Positions 8,425 to 14,614 of a stretch of 15,184 nucleotides of DNA are shown in pieces. Made by a program: the position numbers and the translations under genes. The DNA comes from JANLTP01 sp031363055 (GTDB lineage Bacteria > Pseudomonadota > Gammaproteobacteria > Burkholderiales > Burkholderiaceae_E), in contig JANLTP010000187.1 in the NCBI GenBank assembly GCA_031363055.1, positions 1 through 15,184 on the forward strand, in the 5' to 3' direction. Every line of letters starts with the position of its first letter. Positions within the stretch are counted from its first letter, which is position 1. The notes beneath the pieces were generated by a model that searched no databases, was not told where the DNA came from, and worked only from the letters and a program-made list of their open reading frames with translations.

Positions 8425-9095
8425 ATCAATTTTCCATCCCATCGCAAACCCTGTCGCCGTTCGAGCGCTATCGCCATATCGTCATCGAGGGACCGATCGG
8501 CGTCGGCAAGACCTCGCTGGCCCGAAAGCTGTCTGAACGCTTCCAGATCGAGATGGTGCTCGAAGATCCGGACAGCAATCCATTTCTCGATCGCTTCTAC
8601 AGCCAAGGCGCGCGCTATGCGCTACCGACACAATTATTCTTTCTTTTTCAGCGCGTCAATCAGTTGCGCGATCTGGCGCAGCGCGATTTGTTTTCGCAAT
8701 CGGTGATCAGCGACTTTCTGCTTGAGAAAGATCCGTTGTTCGCAAGACTGACGCTCGATGACGACGAGTTATCGCTTTATCAGCAGATCTTCGAGAACCT
8801 CAAGCCACAGGCGCCAACCCCCGATTTGGTGATTTATTTGCAAGCGCAGCCCGACACGCTGGTCGATCGCGTGCAAAAGCGCGGCCTTGCAATGGAAAAC
8901 TCGATCACCGAGCAATACCTGCGTGCCTTGGCCGACTCGTACAGCCGCTTTTTTTACCACTACGACACGGCGCCGCTGTTGATCGTCAACACCGAATTTC
9001 TGAATCCTGCCGAGAACGAAGAAGACTTTCAGTTGCTGTTGCAGCAACTCGACAAAATGAAGGGACGCCGGGCGTTTTTCAGCCGCGGTATGTAG
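8421..9095 (+). CDS. Deoxynucleoside kinase (deoxyadenosine/deoxyguanosine kinase family)
   Basis: A P-loop kinase of 224 residues in the dNK family, which phosphorylates deoxynucleosides for nucleotide salvage. The P-loop is GPIGVGKTS (24-32). The family's substrate-side block is EDPDSNPFLDRFY (48-60), with a likely catalytic Glu48. LPTQLFFLFQR (68-78) and SDFLLEKD (97-104) are typical, the latter standing where DRS/DFx motifs occur. A lid-like stretch RVQKRGLAMEN (150-160) provides arginines for phosphate binding. Substrate preference (dA, dG, or broader) cannot be judged from this. The ATG lies in the folK stop (ATGA), implying translational coupling. The gene ends one base from the end of galE on the other strand. 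Confidence 0.88.
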   Translation: MNQFSIPSQTLSPFERYRHIVIEGPIGVGKTSLARKLSERFQIEMVLEDPDSNPFLDRFYSQGARYALPTQLFFLFQRVNQLRDLAQRDLFSQSVISDFLLEKDPLFARLTLDDDELSLYQQIFENLKPQAPTPDLVIYLQAQPDTLVDRVQKRGLAMENSITEQYLRALADSYSRFFYHYDTAPLLIVNTEFLNPAENEEDFQLLLQQLDKMKGRRAFFSRGM

Positions 9096-9111
9096 GCTAT
9101 TTTCCGTAGCC
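9095..9111. other. Short inverted repeat across the dNK/galE convergent stop codons
   Basis: GGCTA, a seven-base loop and TAGCC lie over both stop codons (TAG on each strand). The stem is only five base pairs plus a possible T-G pair, and no T-run follows on either side. It could be a remnant of, or a weak, bidirectional terminator. It is the only structure at this junction, because the genes leave a single base between them. Confidence 0.25.
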
Positions 9112-10128
9112 CTGCGGATTGCCGCTTTGCCAACGCCAACTGTCGGCGCACATCTCGTCGATACCTTTTTCGGCGGCCCAGCCCAGTAACTGTCGGGCAT
9201 AACCCGGATCGGCGTAGCACGACGCAATATCACCGGGCCGCCGTTCACTGATCTTGTACGGGATCGGCCGGCCGCTGGCTTTTTCGAAGGCGCGCACCAT
9301 ATCCAGCACCGAGTAGCCGATGCCGGTGCCCAGATTGACGGTAAAGACACCCTTTTGGCGGCGACCTTGCGCCAACGCCGCCAGATGGCCCTTGGCCAGA
9401 TCGACGACATGAATATAGTCGCGCACGCCGGTACCGTCAGGGGTCGGGTAGTCACTGCCAAAGACGCTCAAATGCGGCCGGCGCCCAATCGCCACCTGGG
9501 CGACAAACGGCATCAGATTGTTCGGAATATCGCGCGGGTCCTCGCCGATCAGGCCACTTCCATGGGCGCCGACCGGGTTGAAGTAGCGCAACACGCCGAT
9601 CGACCAGTCAGGATCCGCAATCGCCAGATCGGCGAGCATGAATTCAATCATCCACTTGCTGCGACCATACGGATTGGTCGCACCGGTCCGGGAGGTTTCG
9701 CGCAGCGGCACCGATTCCGGGTCGCCGTAAACGGTCGCCGATGAGCTGAACACGAAGTGCTTGACGGCCGCTTTTTGCAGCGCCGCCAGCAAGACTTGCG
9801 TGCCGGTCACGTTGTTATCGTAATACTCGAGCGGCTTGGCGACCGACTCACCGACGGCTTTGAGGCCGGCGAAATGGATGGTCGAATCAAATCGATGTTT
9901 CTTGAGCAAATCGGCCAGTAGCGACGCATCGCGAATATCGCCCTTGACCATCGGGACGGATTTGCCGGTAATTCGCTCGACCCGTTTGAGCGCTTCGGCG
10001 CTCGAATTGATCAAGTTATCGAGGACGACGACCTCGTGACCGGCGTTTTGAAGCTCGATAACGGTATGCGAGCCAATGTAGCCCGCGCCACCGGTGACCA
10101 GCACCGTCTGTCTAGTATTGCTTGCCAT
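9097..10128 (-). CDS. galE: UDP-glucose 4-epimerase
   Basis: Interconverts UDP-glucose and UDP-galactose with bound NAD; short-chain dehydrogenase fold, cytosolic. With the ATG at 10128 it has 343 residues (E. coli 338), and an AGGA lies eight bases upstream, so I prefer this start over the longer frame reaching 10239. The NAD-binding motif is TGGAGYIGSH (12-21). IHFAGLKAVGES (84-95) follows. The catalytic serines are in VFSSSATVYG (126-135), and the Tyr-x-x-x-Lys pair is YGRSK (Tyr154, Lys158). The substrate-binding segment is RYFNPVGAHGSGLIGEDP (181-198). DYIHVVDLAKGH (237-248) is also typical. It is divergent from manC. The two probably feed surface polysaccharide (LPS or exopolysaccharide) synthesis; no glycosyltransferase is in the window. 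Confidence 0.96.
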   Translation of the reverse strand: MASNTRQTVLVTGGAGYIGSHTVIELQNAGHEVVVLDNLINSSAEALKRVERITGKSVPMVKGDIRDASLLADLLKKHRFDSTIHFAGLKAVGESVAKPLEYYDNNVTGTQVLLAALQKAAVKHFVFSSSATVYGDPESVPLRETSRTGATNPYGRSKWMIEFMLADLAIADPDWSIGVLRYFNPVGAHGSGLIGEDPRDIPNNLMPFVAQVAIGRRPHLSVFGSDYPTPDGTGVRDYIHVVDLAKGHLAALAQGRRQKGVFTVNLGTGIGYSVLDMVRAFEKASGRPIPYKISERRPGDIASCYADPGYARQLLGWAAEKGIDEMCADSWRWQSGNPQGYGK

Positions 10129-10214
10129 GAAGCGCGTCCTGAAAGAAGTTGGAATCTGCGGAGAACCGCACGAAGTGATAGGAAAAGTGTCGCACAGATC
10201 ACCGCTTCGAACCT

Positions 10215-10220
10215 TACAAT
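10215..10220 (+). promoter_or_regulatory. Possible -10 box (TACAAT) for manC in the galE-manC divergent region
   Basis: The 132-base region between galE and manC must carry promoters in both directions. TACAAT at 10215-10220 is the best -10 for manC, ending 40 bases before its ATG. The -35 region is poor (CGCACA around 10191-10196). No convincing promoter for galE is seen on the other strand. Confidence 0.35.
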
Positions 10221-10224
10221 TGAT

Positions 10225-10244
10225 CGGACGGCAACACACGTCCG
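10225..10244. promoter_or_regulatory. Inverted repeat in the manC leader
   Basis: CGGACG (10225-10230) and CGTCCG (10239-10244) form a perfect 6-bp inverted repeat with an 8-base loop. An overlapping alternative pairs GACGG (10227-10231) with CCGTC (10242-10246). It starts about five bases downstream of the putative -10, near where transcription would begin, and about 16 bases before the ATG. It could be an operator or a leader hairpin. Short enough to be chance. Confidence 0.3.
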
Positions 10245-10260
10245 TCGGGCAGATTAAGCA

Positions 10261-11703
10261 ATGTTGATTCCGATAATTCTTTCAGGTGGCTCGGGCACGC
10301 GGTTGTGGCCGGTCTCGCGCGAGTCGTTCCCCAAGCCCTTCATGCGCCTGGGCGGCAAATTCAGCCTGCTGCAGCAGACCCTGAAGCGGGCCTTGGCGCT
10401 GGCCGAAATGGGCCGCGCAGCGATCGTGACCAATCACGAGTATGCGTTCAAGAGCCGCGAGGAGGTCGAGCGATTGCCGGGTTCGAAGGCGATTGCGGTG
10501 ACGCAACTGCTCGAGCCGATGGGCAGAAACACGGCACCCGCGATTGCCATCGCCGCCCACTGGGCGCTGGCCCAAAGCCCGGATGCGGTCTTGCTGGTAC
10601 TGCCGGCCGATCACCTGATTCCGGACGAGGACGCTTTTCAAGAAGCCGCGCGCCAGGCCGCTGCCATCGCCGCCGACGGCTCGCTTGCCTTGTTCGGCAT
10701 CTTGCCGACCGCCCCGGAGACCGGCTTTGGTTACATCGAAGCGGGCGACGCGATCGGCGTCGGCCAAGCGCGCAAGGTGGCCCGTTTTGTTGAGAAACCG
10801 AATGCTGAGCGGGCGTTGCAATTTCTACAGGCTGGCAATTTCTTCTGGAATAGCGGCATGTTCTGTTTCCGTGCCGACTCGCTGTTGCGCGCCATGGCGC
10901 AGTACGCCCCTGAAATCGGCGCGGCCGTCGAACACGCCTGGTGCCAGACGCCGGATCAGAGCAATACCGACCGGATCACGCTCGATTCCAAGTCGTTCGC
11001 GCAGTGCCCGAGCATTTCGATCGATTATGCCGTCATGGAACGTGCCGATAATGTGGTGGTATTACCTACCCTGTTTCATTGGTCCGACATCGGTTCCTGG
11101 AAAGCGGTGGCCGATCAGCTCGAGGCCGACAGCAGCGGCAACACGACGCTGGGTCAGACCATGCTGGTGGACACCCGAAACACCCATATTCAAAGTGAAG
11201 ATCGGCTGGTTGCGACCGTTGGCGTCGACGATCTACTCGTCATCGACACGCCCGACGCCTTGTTGATCGCACGCAAATCAGCCAGCCAGCAAGTCAAGGA
11301 AGTGGTCTCGCAGTTGAAGATTCGCGGCCATGAGTCGACGCGTCTGCACCGCACCGTCAACCGGCCTTGGGGAACCTACACCGTGTTGCAGGAAGGTCCG
11401 CGATTCAAGATCAAACGGATTGAGGTCAAGCCGGGTGCGTCGTTGTCGTTGCAAATGCATCATCATCGCAGTGAACACTGGATTGTCGTTTCCGGAACCG
11501 CGCGAATCCGTTGTGACGAGACCAACATGCTGGTGTCGGCCAATGAGTCGACCTATATTCCGATCGGCGCCAAACACCGTCTTGAGAACCCTGGCGTGCT
11601 GGATCTGGTCATGATCGAAGTACAGTGCGGTGATTACCTGGGCGAAGATGACATTGTTCGCTTCTCGGATATCTATGGCCGGGTCGAAACGCCGAAGGTG
11701 TGA
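10261..11703 (+). CDS. manC: Mannose-1-phosphate guanylyltransferase / mannose-6-phosphate isomerase (bifunctional, type II)
   Basis: A two-domain enzyme (480 residues) for GDP-mannose synthesis. The N-terminal nucleotidyltransferase has the pyrophosphorylase signature GGSGTRLWPVSRESFPKPF (9-27), FVEKP (176-180) with its catalytic-region lysine, NFFWNSGMFCF near 194-204, SISIDYAVME near 251-260, and WSDIGSW (274-280). The C-terminal cupin is the isomerase: RPWGTY near 363-368, KPGASLSLQMHHHRSEHWIV (390-409) with metal-binding histidines and Glu405, and ESTYIPIGAKHRLENPG near 427-443. This is the arrangement of AlgA, ManC, WbpW and XanB. GDP-mannose feeds LPS O-antigen, colanic-type exopolysaccharide or alginate; the sequence does not say which. 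The last codons (ETPKV) resemble the 19-bp repeats that begin at its stop codon. No terminator with a T-run follows. Confidence 0.96.
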   Translation: MLIPIILSGGSGTRLWPVSRESFPKPFMRLGGKFSLLQQTLKRALALAEMGRAAIVTNHEYAFKSREEVERLPGSKAIAVTQLLEPMGRNTAPAIAIAAHWALAQSPDAVLLVLPADHLIPDEDAFQEAARQAAAIAADGSLALFGILPTAPETGFGYIEAGDAIGVGQARKVARFVEKPNAERALQFLQAGNFFWNSGMFCFRADSLLRAMAQYAPEIGAAVEHAWCQTPDQSNTDRITLDSKSFAQCPSISIDYAVMERADNVVVLPTLFHWSDIGSWKAVADQLEADSSGNTTLGQTMLVDTRNTHIQSEDRLVATVGVDDLLVIDTPDALLIARKSASQQVKEVVSQLKIRGHESTRLHRTVNRPWGTYTVLQEGPRFKIKRIEVKPGASLSLQMHHHRSEHWIVVSGTARIRCDETNMLVSANESTYIPIGAKHRLENPGVLDLVMIEVQCGDYLGEDDIVRFSDIYGRVETPKV

Positions 11704-11815
11704 CCGAACATCGAAGGCCTCGTCGAACACCGAAGGTCTGATCACACACAGAAGTCCTGATTTAACACCGAAGGCCTGAATTAACACTGACGGCCTGATC
11801 AAACATCTGAGCGCT
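11702..11815 (+). repeat. Six tandem 19-bp repeats between manC and phoB
   Basis: Exactly six contiguous 19-base units (6 x 19 = 114) start at 11702, 11721, 11740, 11759, 11778 and 11797. The consensus is GATCRAACACCGAAGGCCT. Matches to it by eye are 17, 16, 16, 17, 14 and 14 of 19, so divergence is greatest next to phoB. Every unit ends in a CCT/TCT/GCT, most within AGGCCT, which is self-complementary. Neighbouring units can therefore pair into short hairpins with a 13-base loop. The first unit starts inside the manC stop codon, and the last overlaps the phoB Pho box by two bases. A 20-base imperfect unit (11682-11701) lies inside manC. The period is not a multiple of three, so it is not a coding repeat, and no spacers separate the units. 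Confidence 0.92.
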
Positions 11816-11842
11816 GTCATCGGGCTGTAACGATTCCGTCAT
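11814..11842 (+). promoter_or_regulatory. Pho box with three half-sites upstream of phoB
   Basis: Three 7-bp half-sites repeat at exactly 11-bp spacing: CTGTCAT (11814-11820), CTGTAAC (11825-11831) and CCGTCAT (11836-11842). The first two form an 18-bp box, CTGTCAT-CGGG-CTGTAAC, close to the known PhoB consensus (CTGTCAT, four AT-rich bases, CTGTCAC), although the first spacer here is GC-rich. It ends 43 bases before the phoB ATG. This is expected for autoregulation of phoB by phosphorylated PhoB under phosphate starvation. Confidence 0.82.
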
Positions 11843-11845
11843 AAT
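11840..11845 (+). promoter_or_regulatory. Putative -10 box (CATAAT) of the phoB promoter
   Basis: CATAAT matches five of six -10 consensus positions and begins eight bases after the two-half-site Pho box. An alternative, TAATCT at 11842, sits ten bases after it, nearer the distance in E. coli Pho promoters. No -35 hexamer is seen, as expected where PhoB replaces it. A start near 11852 would give a leader of about 20 bases. Confidence 0.5.
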
Positions 11846-11874
11846 CTATCGGCTTATCATCAATTGGTTTGTCT

Positions 11875-12561
11875 ATGACCGCCCGAATCCTGATCGTTGA
11901 AGACGAGCCCGCCATTCGCGAGCTATTGAGCGTCAATTTGCGTCATTCGGGATACGACGTCACCCAAGCAGGTGACAGTCTGAGCGCCCAAAAATCGATT
12001 GCTGCGCACCTGCCCGATCTGTTGGTGCTCGACTGGATGCTGCCCGATATTCCTGGAATCGATCTGGCCAAGCGACTTCGCCAGCAGGCCAGAACCCGCG
12101 ACCTGCCGATCCTGCTACTGACGGCCCGCGCGCAGGAAAGCGACAAGCTCAGCGGCTTTGACGCCGGCGCCGACGACTATCTGACCAAACCATTTTCGAC
12201 CCGCGAGTTGCTCGCACGAGTCAAGGCGCTGTTGCGACGAAGGGGTGGCGATCAGATGGCGGACCCGATCGAGATTGGTGGTCTGAAGCTGGAGCCGGAC
12301 GCATTTCGGGTCAGTGCGCAGGGACGGCCCATCCTTTTGAGTCCCACCGAGTTCAAGCTGCTGAGCTACTTCATGCAGAATCCGGACCGGGTGCTGTCGC
12401 GCGCCCGACTGCTCGACAAGGTTTGGGGCGACGAGGTTTATGTCGAAGAACGGACTGTCGATGTGCACATCCGGCGTCTTCGCCTGGCCCTCGCAGGCAG
12501 CGGTCACGATAAACTGGTCGAAACCGTTCGCGGTGGCGGCTATCGCTTTCTTCCGGCGTGA
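11875..12561 (+). CDS. phoB: Phosphate regulon response regulator PhoB
   Basis: OmpR/PhoB-family response regulator of 228 residues (E. coli 229) that activates phosphate-starvation genes when phosphorylated by PhoR. The receiver has acidic Glu9 and Asp10 (VEDE), phosphoacceptor Asp53 (LVLDWMLPD, 50-58), Thr83 (LLTARAQ) and Lys105 (LTKPFS). The C-terminal winged helix spans about 130-228, with LSPTEFKLLSYFMQNP (155-170), the recognition helix area in EERTVDVHIRRLR (191-203), and the closing wing VRGGGYRF (218-225). The ATG at 11875 aligns with the E. coli start; a TTG two codons upstream is possible but adds nothing. There is no good ribosome binding site. Upstream are a Pho box and the 19-bp array. 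A hairpin covers the stop codon, and phoR follows after 37 bases. Confidence 0.97.
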   Translation: MTARILIVEDEPAIRELLSVNLRHSGYDVTQAGDSLSAQKSIAAHLPDLLVLDWMLPDIPGIDLAKRLRQQARTRDLPILLLTARAQESDKLSGFDAGADDYLTKPFSTRELLARVKALLRRRGGDQMADPIEIGGLKLEPDAFRVSAQGRPILLSPTEFKLLSYFMQNPDRVLSRARLLDKVWGDEVYVEERTVDVHIRRLRLALAGSGHDKLVETVRGGGYRFLPA

Positions 12562-12571
12562 TTCACGCCGG
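12553..12571 (+). promoter_or_regulatory. Intercistronic hairpin between phoB and phoR
   Basis: CCGGCGTG, loop ATT, CACGCCGG: a perfect 8-bp GC-rich stem with a 3-base loop that contains the phoB stop codon (12559-12561). It is followed by TCTAAAATTT, not a true T-run, so it looks like a partial terminator, attenuator or RNA-stabilising element rather than a full terminator. It lies 27 bases before the phoR ATG and could lower phoR expression relative to phoB. Confidence 0.6.
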
Positions 12572-12598
12572 GTCTAAAATTTCAGGAATTGGGAGCCT

Positions 12599-13882
12599 AT
12601 GTTAGGTTGGCGCACGATGATTGGCAGCGCGGTTGCGTTGGCCATTGCGGCAGTCATTGCGGGATTATTCAGCAGTGCGGCGGCCGCCTGGTGGATGGTG
12701 TTGAGCATGGTAGCCATCAGCGCTTATCACGCGCTGTTTATCCAGCGGCTGTATTTTTGGGCGGCATTGCCGAGCAAGCGCGAACTGCCGTTGGGCAGCG
12801 GCTCCTGGGCTAGCCTGCTCGATCGAATGTCGAGGGTCATGCGCCAGGAAGTCGATGCTCGTCATGAGCTCGCCGCCGAACTCGAGCGCATCAAGGCCGC
12901 GGTCGATCGCCTGCCCGACGGCCTGGTCTTGCTCGACCGGTTTGATCATGTCGAATGGTGCAACAAGGCCGCCGAAGACCTGCATGCAATCTTTGGTCGC
13001 AAGCGGCCGATTCATCATTTTGTACGACAGCCGGAATTCATCGCTTACCTCGAGCGCGGCGATTACACAGAAGTGCTCAAGCTGGTTTTGCCGAGTCGTC
13101 CCATCCGGCTGTTCGAGATTCGGCTGCACAAGACGGTTGACGGCCAAAAACTCATGATCACTCGCGATGTGACCGATCAAGCAAAACTCGACTCGGTCCG
13201 CCGCGATTTCGTCGCCAACGTTTCACATGAAATTCGGACCCCGGTCACCGTCATCGGTGGCTTCGCCGAGACCTTGCTGAATCTTGAATTGCCGGCCGCC
13301 CAACAGCGCGAGTATCTGGAAACGATCCTCAAGCAAAGCCAGAACATGCAACGGCTGGTCGAGGATTTACTGATGCTCTCGTCGCTGGAGAATTCAAGTA
13401 AGCTGGCCGACGAAGAACCCATCAACATTGCGGCGCTGCTCAACACCCTGGCCACCGAGGGCCAAGCCATTTCATTGGGTCGTCACGACTTTCAGGTCGA
13501 GAGCAGCTCGGATTGCCGCGTTCTGGGTGCCGTCAATGAAATAGAAAGTGCGATCCGCAATTTGTTGACGAACGCGATTCGCTACACACCGCAGGGTGGC
13601 AAAATAATGCTTTCGTGGAGCCTGCGTGGCGACGAAGGCTGGATCGCCGTTACCGACCAGGGTATTGGCATTGCTACTGAACATATCCCCCGGCTCACCG
13701 AACGATTTTACCGAGTCGAGCGCAGTCGGTCACGTGAAACCGGTGGTACCGGCCTGGGTCTGGCAATTGTCAAACACGTTTCCCAGCGTCATCAATTTCG
13801 ACTCGATATTCAAAGCGAAGTCGGACGAGGAAGTTGCTTTGCACTGGTCGTTCCGCTGGCCAGGGTACTGCCACCGGCCTAA
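12599..13882 (+). CDS. phoR: Phosphate regulon sensor histidine kinase PhoR
   Basis: Membrane-anchored histidine kinase (427 residues, E. coli 431) that phosphorylates PhoB at low phosphate and is thought to receive its signal from the Pst/PhoU complex. There are two N-terminal hydrophobic segments at about 7-23 and 28-46 with hardly any periplasmic loop, as in PhoR. A charged linker, FWAALPSKRELPLGSGSW (53-70), follows. A PAS domain covers about 93-190 (RLPDGLVLLD, 104-113). The DHp H-box is FVANVSHEIRTPVTVI (204-219), with phosphoacceptor His210. Catalytic motifs are the N-box IRNLLTNAIRYTP (319-331; Asn325), G1 VTDQGIGI (351-358), the F-box ERFYRVE (368-374) and G2 GGTGLGLAI (382-390). GGGAG lies just before the ATG (12591-12595). 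Its stop codon overlaps that of phoU on the other strand. Confidence 0.97.
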   Translation: MLGWRTMIGSAVALAIAAVIAGLFSSAAAAWWMVLSMVAISAYHALFIQRLYFWAALPSKRELPLGSGSWASLLDRMSRVMRQEVDARHELAAELERIKAAVDRLPDGLVLLDRFDHVEWCNKAAEDLHAIFGRKRPIHHFVRQPEFIAYLERGDYTEVLKLVLPSRPIRLFEIRLHKTVDGQKLMITRDVTDQAKLDSVRRDFVANVSHEIRTPVTVIGGFAETLLNLELPAAQQREYLETILKQSQNMQRLVEDLLMLSSLENSSKLADEEPINIAALLNTLATEGQAISLGRHDFQVESSSDCRVLGAVNEIESAIRNLLTNAIRYTPQGGKIMLSWSLRGDEGWIAVTDQGIGIATEHIPRLTERFYRVERSRSRETGGTGLGLAIVKHVSQRHQFRLDIQSEVGRGSCFALVVPLARVLPPA

Positions 13883-14577
13883 CCAGCCGAACTACGATGC
13901 CGCAGATCGCGGCCCTCAACAATATTGACCACGTATTCGGCGAGATTTTTGGCATGGTCGCCGACCCGCTCAAGCGACTGAACGACGAAAATCAGATCGA
14001 GCGCGGTGGAAACCTGTTTGGGATCTTCGGCCATTCGATCGATCAGCAGGCCCAATAGCCGCGTGCGCACGGCATCCACTTCAAGGTCTTGCGTGGCCAG
14101 CGCCGGTGCAGCCAGTGGATCGTGGCGAATGAACGCATCGAGCGCCCGGTTCAACATTGCGCAGACCTTTTCACCCATCTGCACCACCTGACCGATTGGA
14201 AATTGCGCGGCCAGTTGCGCGCCGTCCATATCGCGCGCCTTGAGTGCAATTTTCTTCGCTTCGTCACCCACCCGTTCGAGATCGTTGATGGAGTGAATGA
14301 CGGCGATCACTTCACGCAGATCGACCGCAAAGGGCTGGCGTTTGACCAGAATCTGATTGCACAACAGGTCGACCTGAACATGCAATTGGTTGACGGTTTG
14401 TTCAGACTCCAGCACCTGGCTGACCAGGAACAGACTGGCCTCTGACACCGATCGCACGGCCCGAGCCACTTGGGTCTCAGCCAACCCGCCCATCGACATG
14501 ATGGCACTGCGCAATCCAGCAATGTCGGCATCAAACGCCGATACGATATGGTCATTCAACTTCGCAAGTCTCCACAA
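13879..14577 (-). CDS. phoU: Phosphate signalling protein PhoU
   Basis: An all-helical cytosolic protein, 232 residues as annotated, with two three-helix PhoU domains. In the known system it connects the Pst transporter to PhoR and keeps PhoR from activating PhoB when phosphate is plentiful. Each domain shows the metal-binding E-x-x-x-D motif: NDLERVGDEAKKI (98-110) and QSLERVGDHAKNLAEYVV (200-217). The N-terminal LNDHIVSAF and MSMGGLAE match E. coli LNKHISGQF and MTMGGMVE. No ATG is available before residue 27. The start is TTG at 14577 (best length match) or TTG at 14562, which has GGAG ten bases upstream. Unlike in the usual pstSCAB-phoU operon, no pst gene lies immediately upstream; an ArsS-type gene does. 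It is convergent with phoR and overlaps it by four bases. Confidence 0.95.
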   Translation of the reverse strand: MWRLAKLNDHIVSAFDADIAGLRSAIMSMGGLAETQVARAVRSVSEASLFLVSQVLESEQTVNQLHVQVDLLCNQILVKRQPFAVDLREVIAVIHSINDLERVGDEAKKIALKARDMDGAQLAAQFPIGQVVQMGEKVCAMLNRALDAFIRHDPLAAPALATQDLEVDAVRTRLLGLLIDRMAEDPKQVSTALDLIFVVQSLERVGDHAKNLAEYVVNIVEGRDLRHRSSAG

Positions 14578-14614
14578 GAACCAAGACGGGTTTGCTCAAA
14601 AAGAATCCTTACCT

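Noticed and set aside
8769..9461. Minus-strand frame of 230 codons spanning the dNK/galE junction.
   Set aside because: It is antisense to dNK and out of frame with galE, both of which are certain; no motif is visible in it.
10129..10239. A longer GalE N-terminus starting at 10239.
   Set aside because: The added 37 residues are unlike GalE, would occupy the divergent promoter region, and the ATG at 10128 has a good AGGA.
11702..11815. The array as a CRISPR.
   Set aside because: Units are 19 bp, contiguous and diverged, with no spacers and no cas genes nearby.
11278..11820. Minus-strand open frame across the 19-bp array with a repetitive start (RPSV, FDEAFDV).
   Set aside because: The repetition comes from the DNA repeats; the period shifts frame each unit. 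The rest is antisense to manC and resembles no family.
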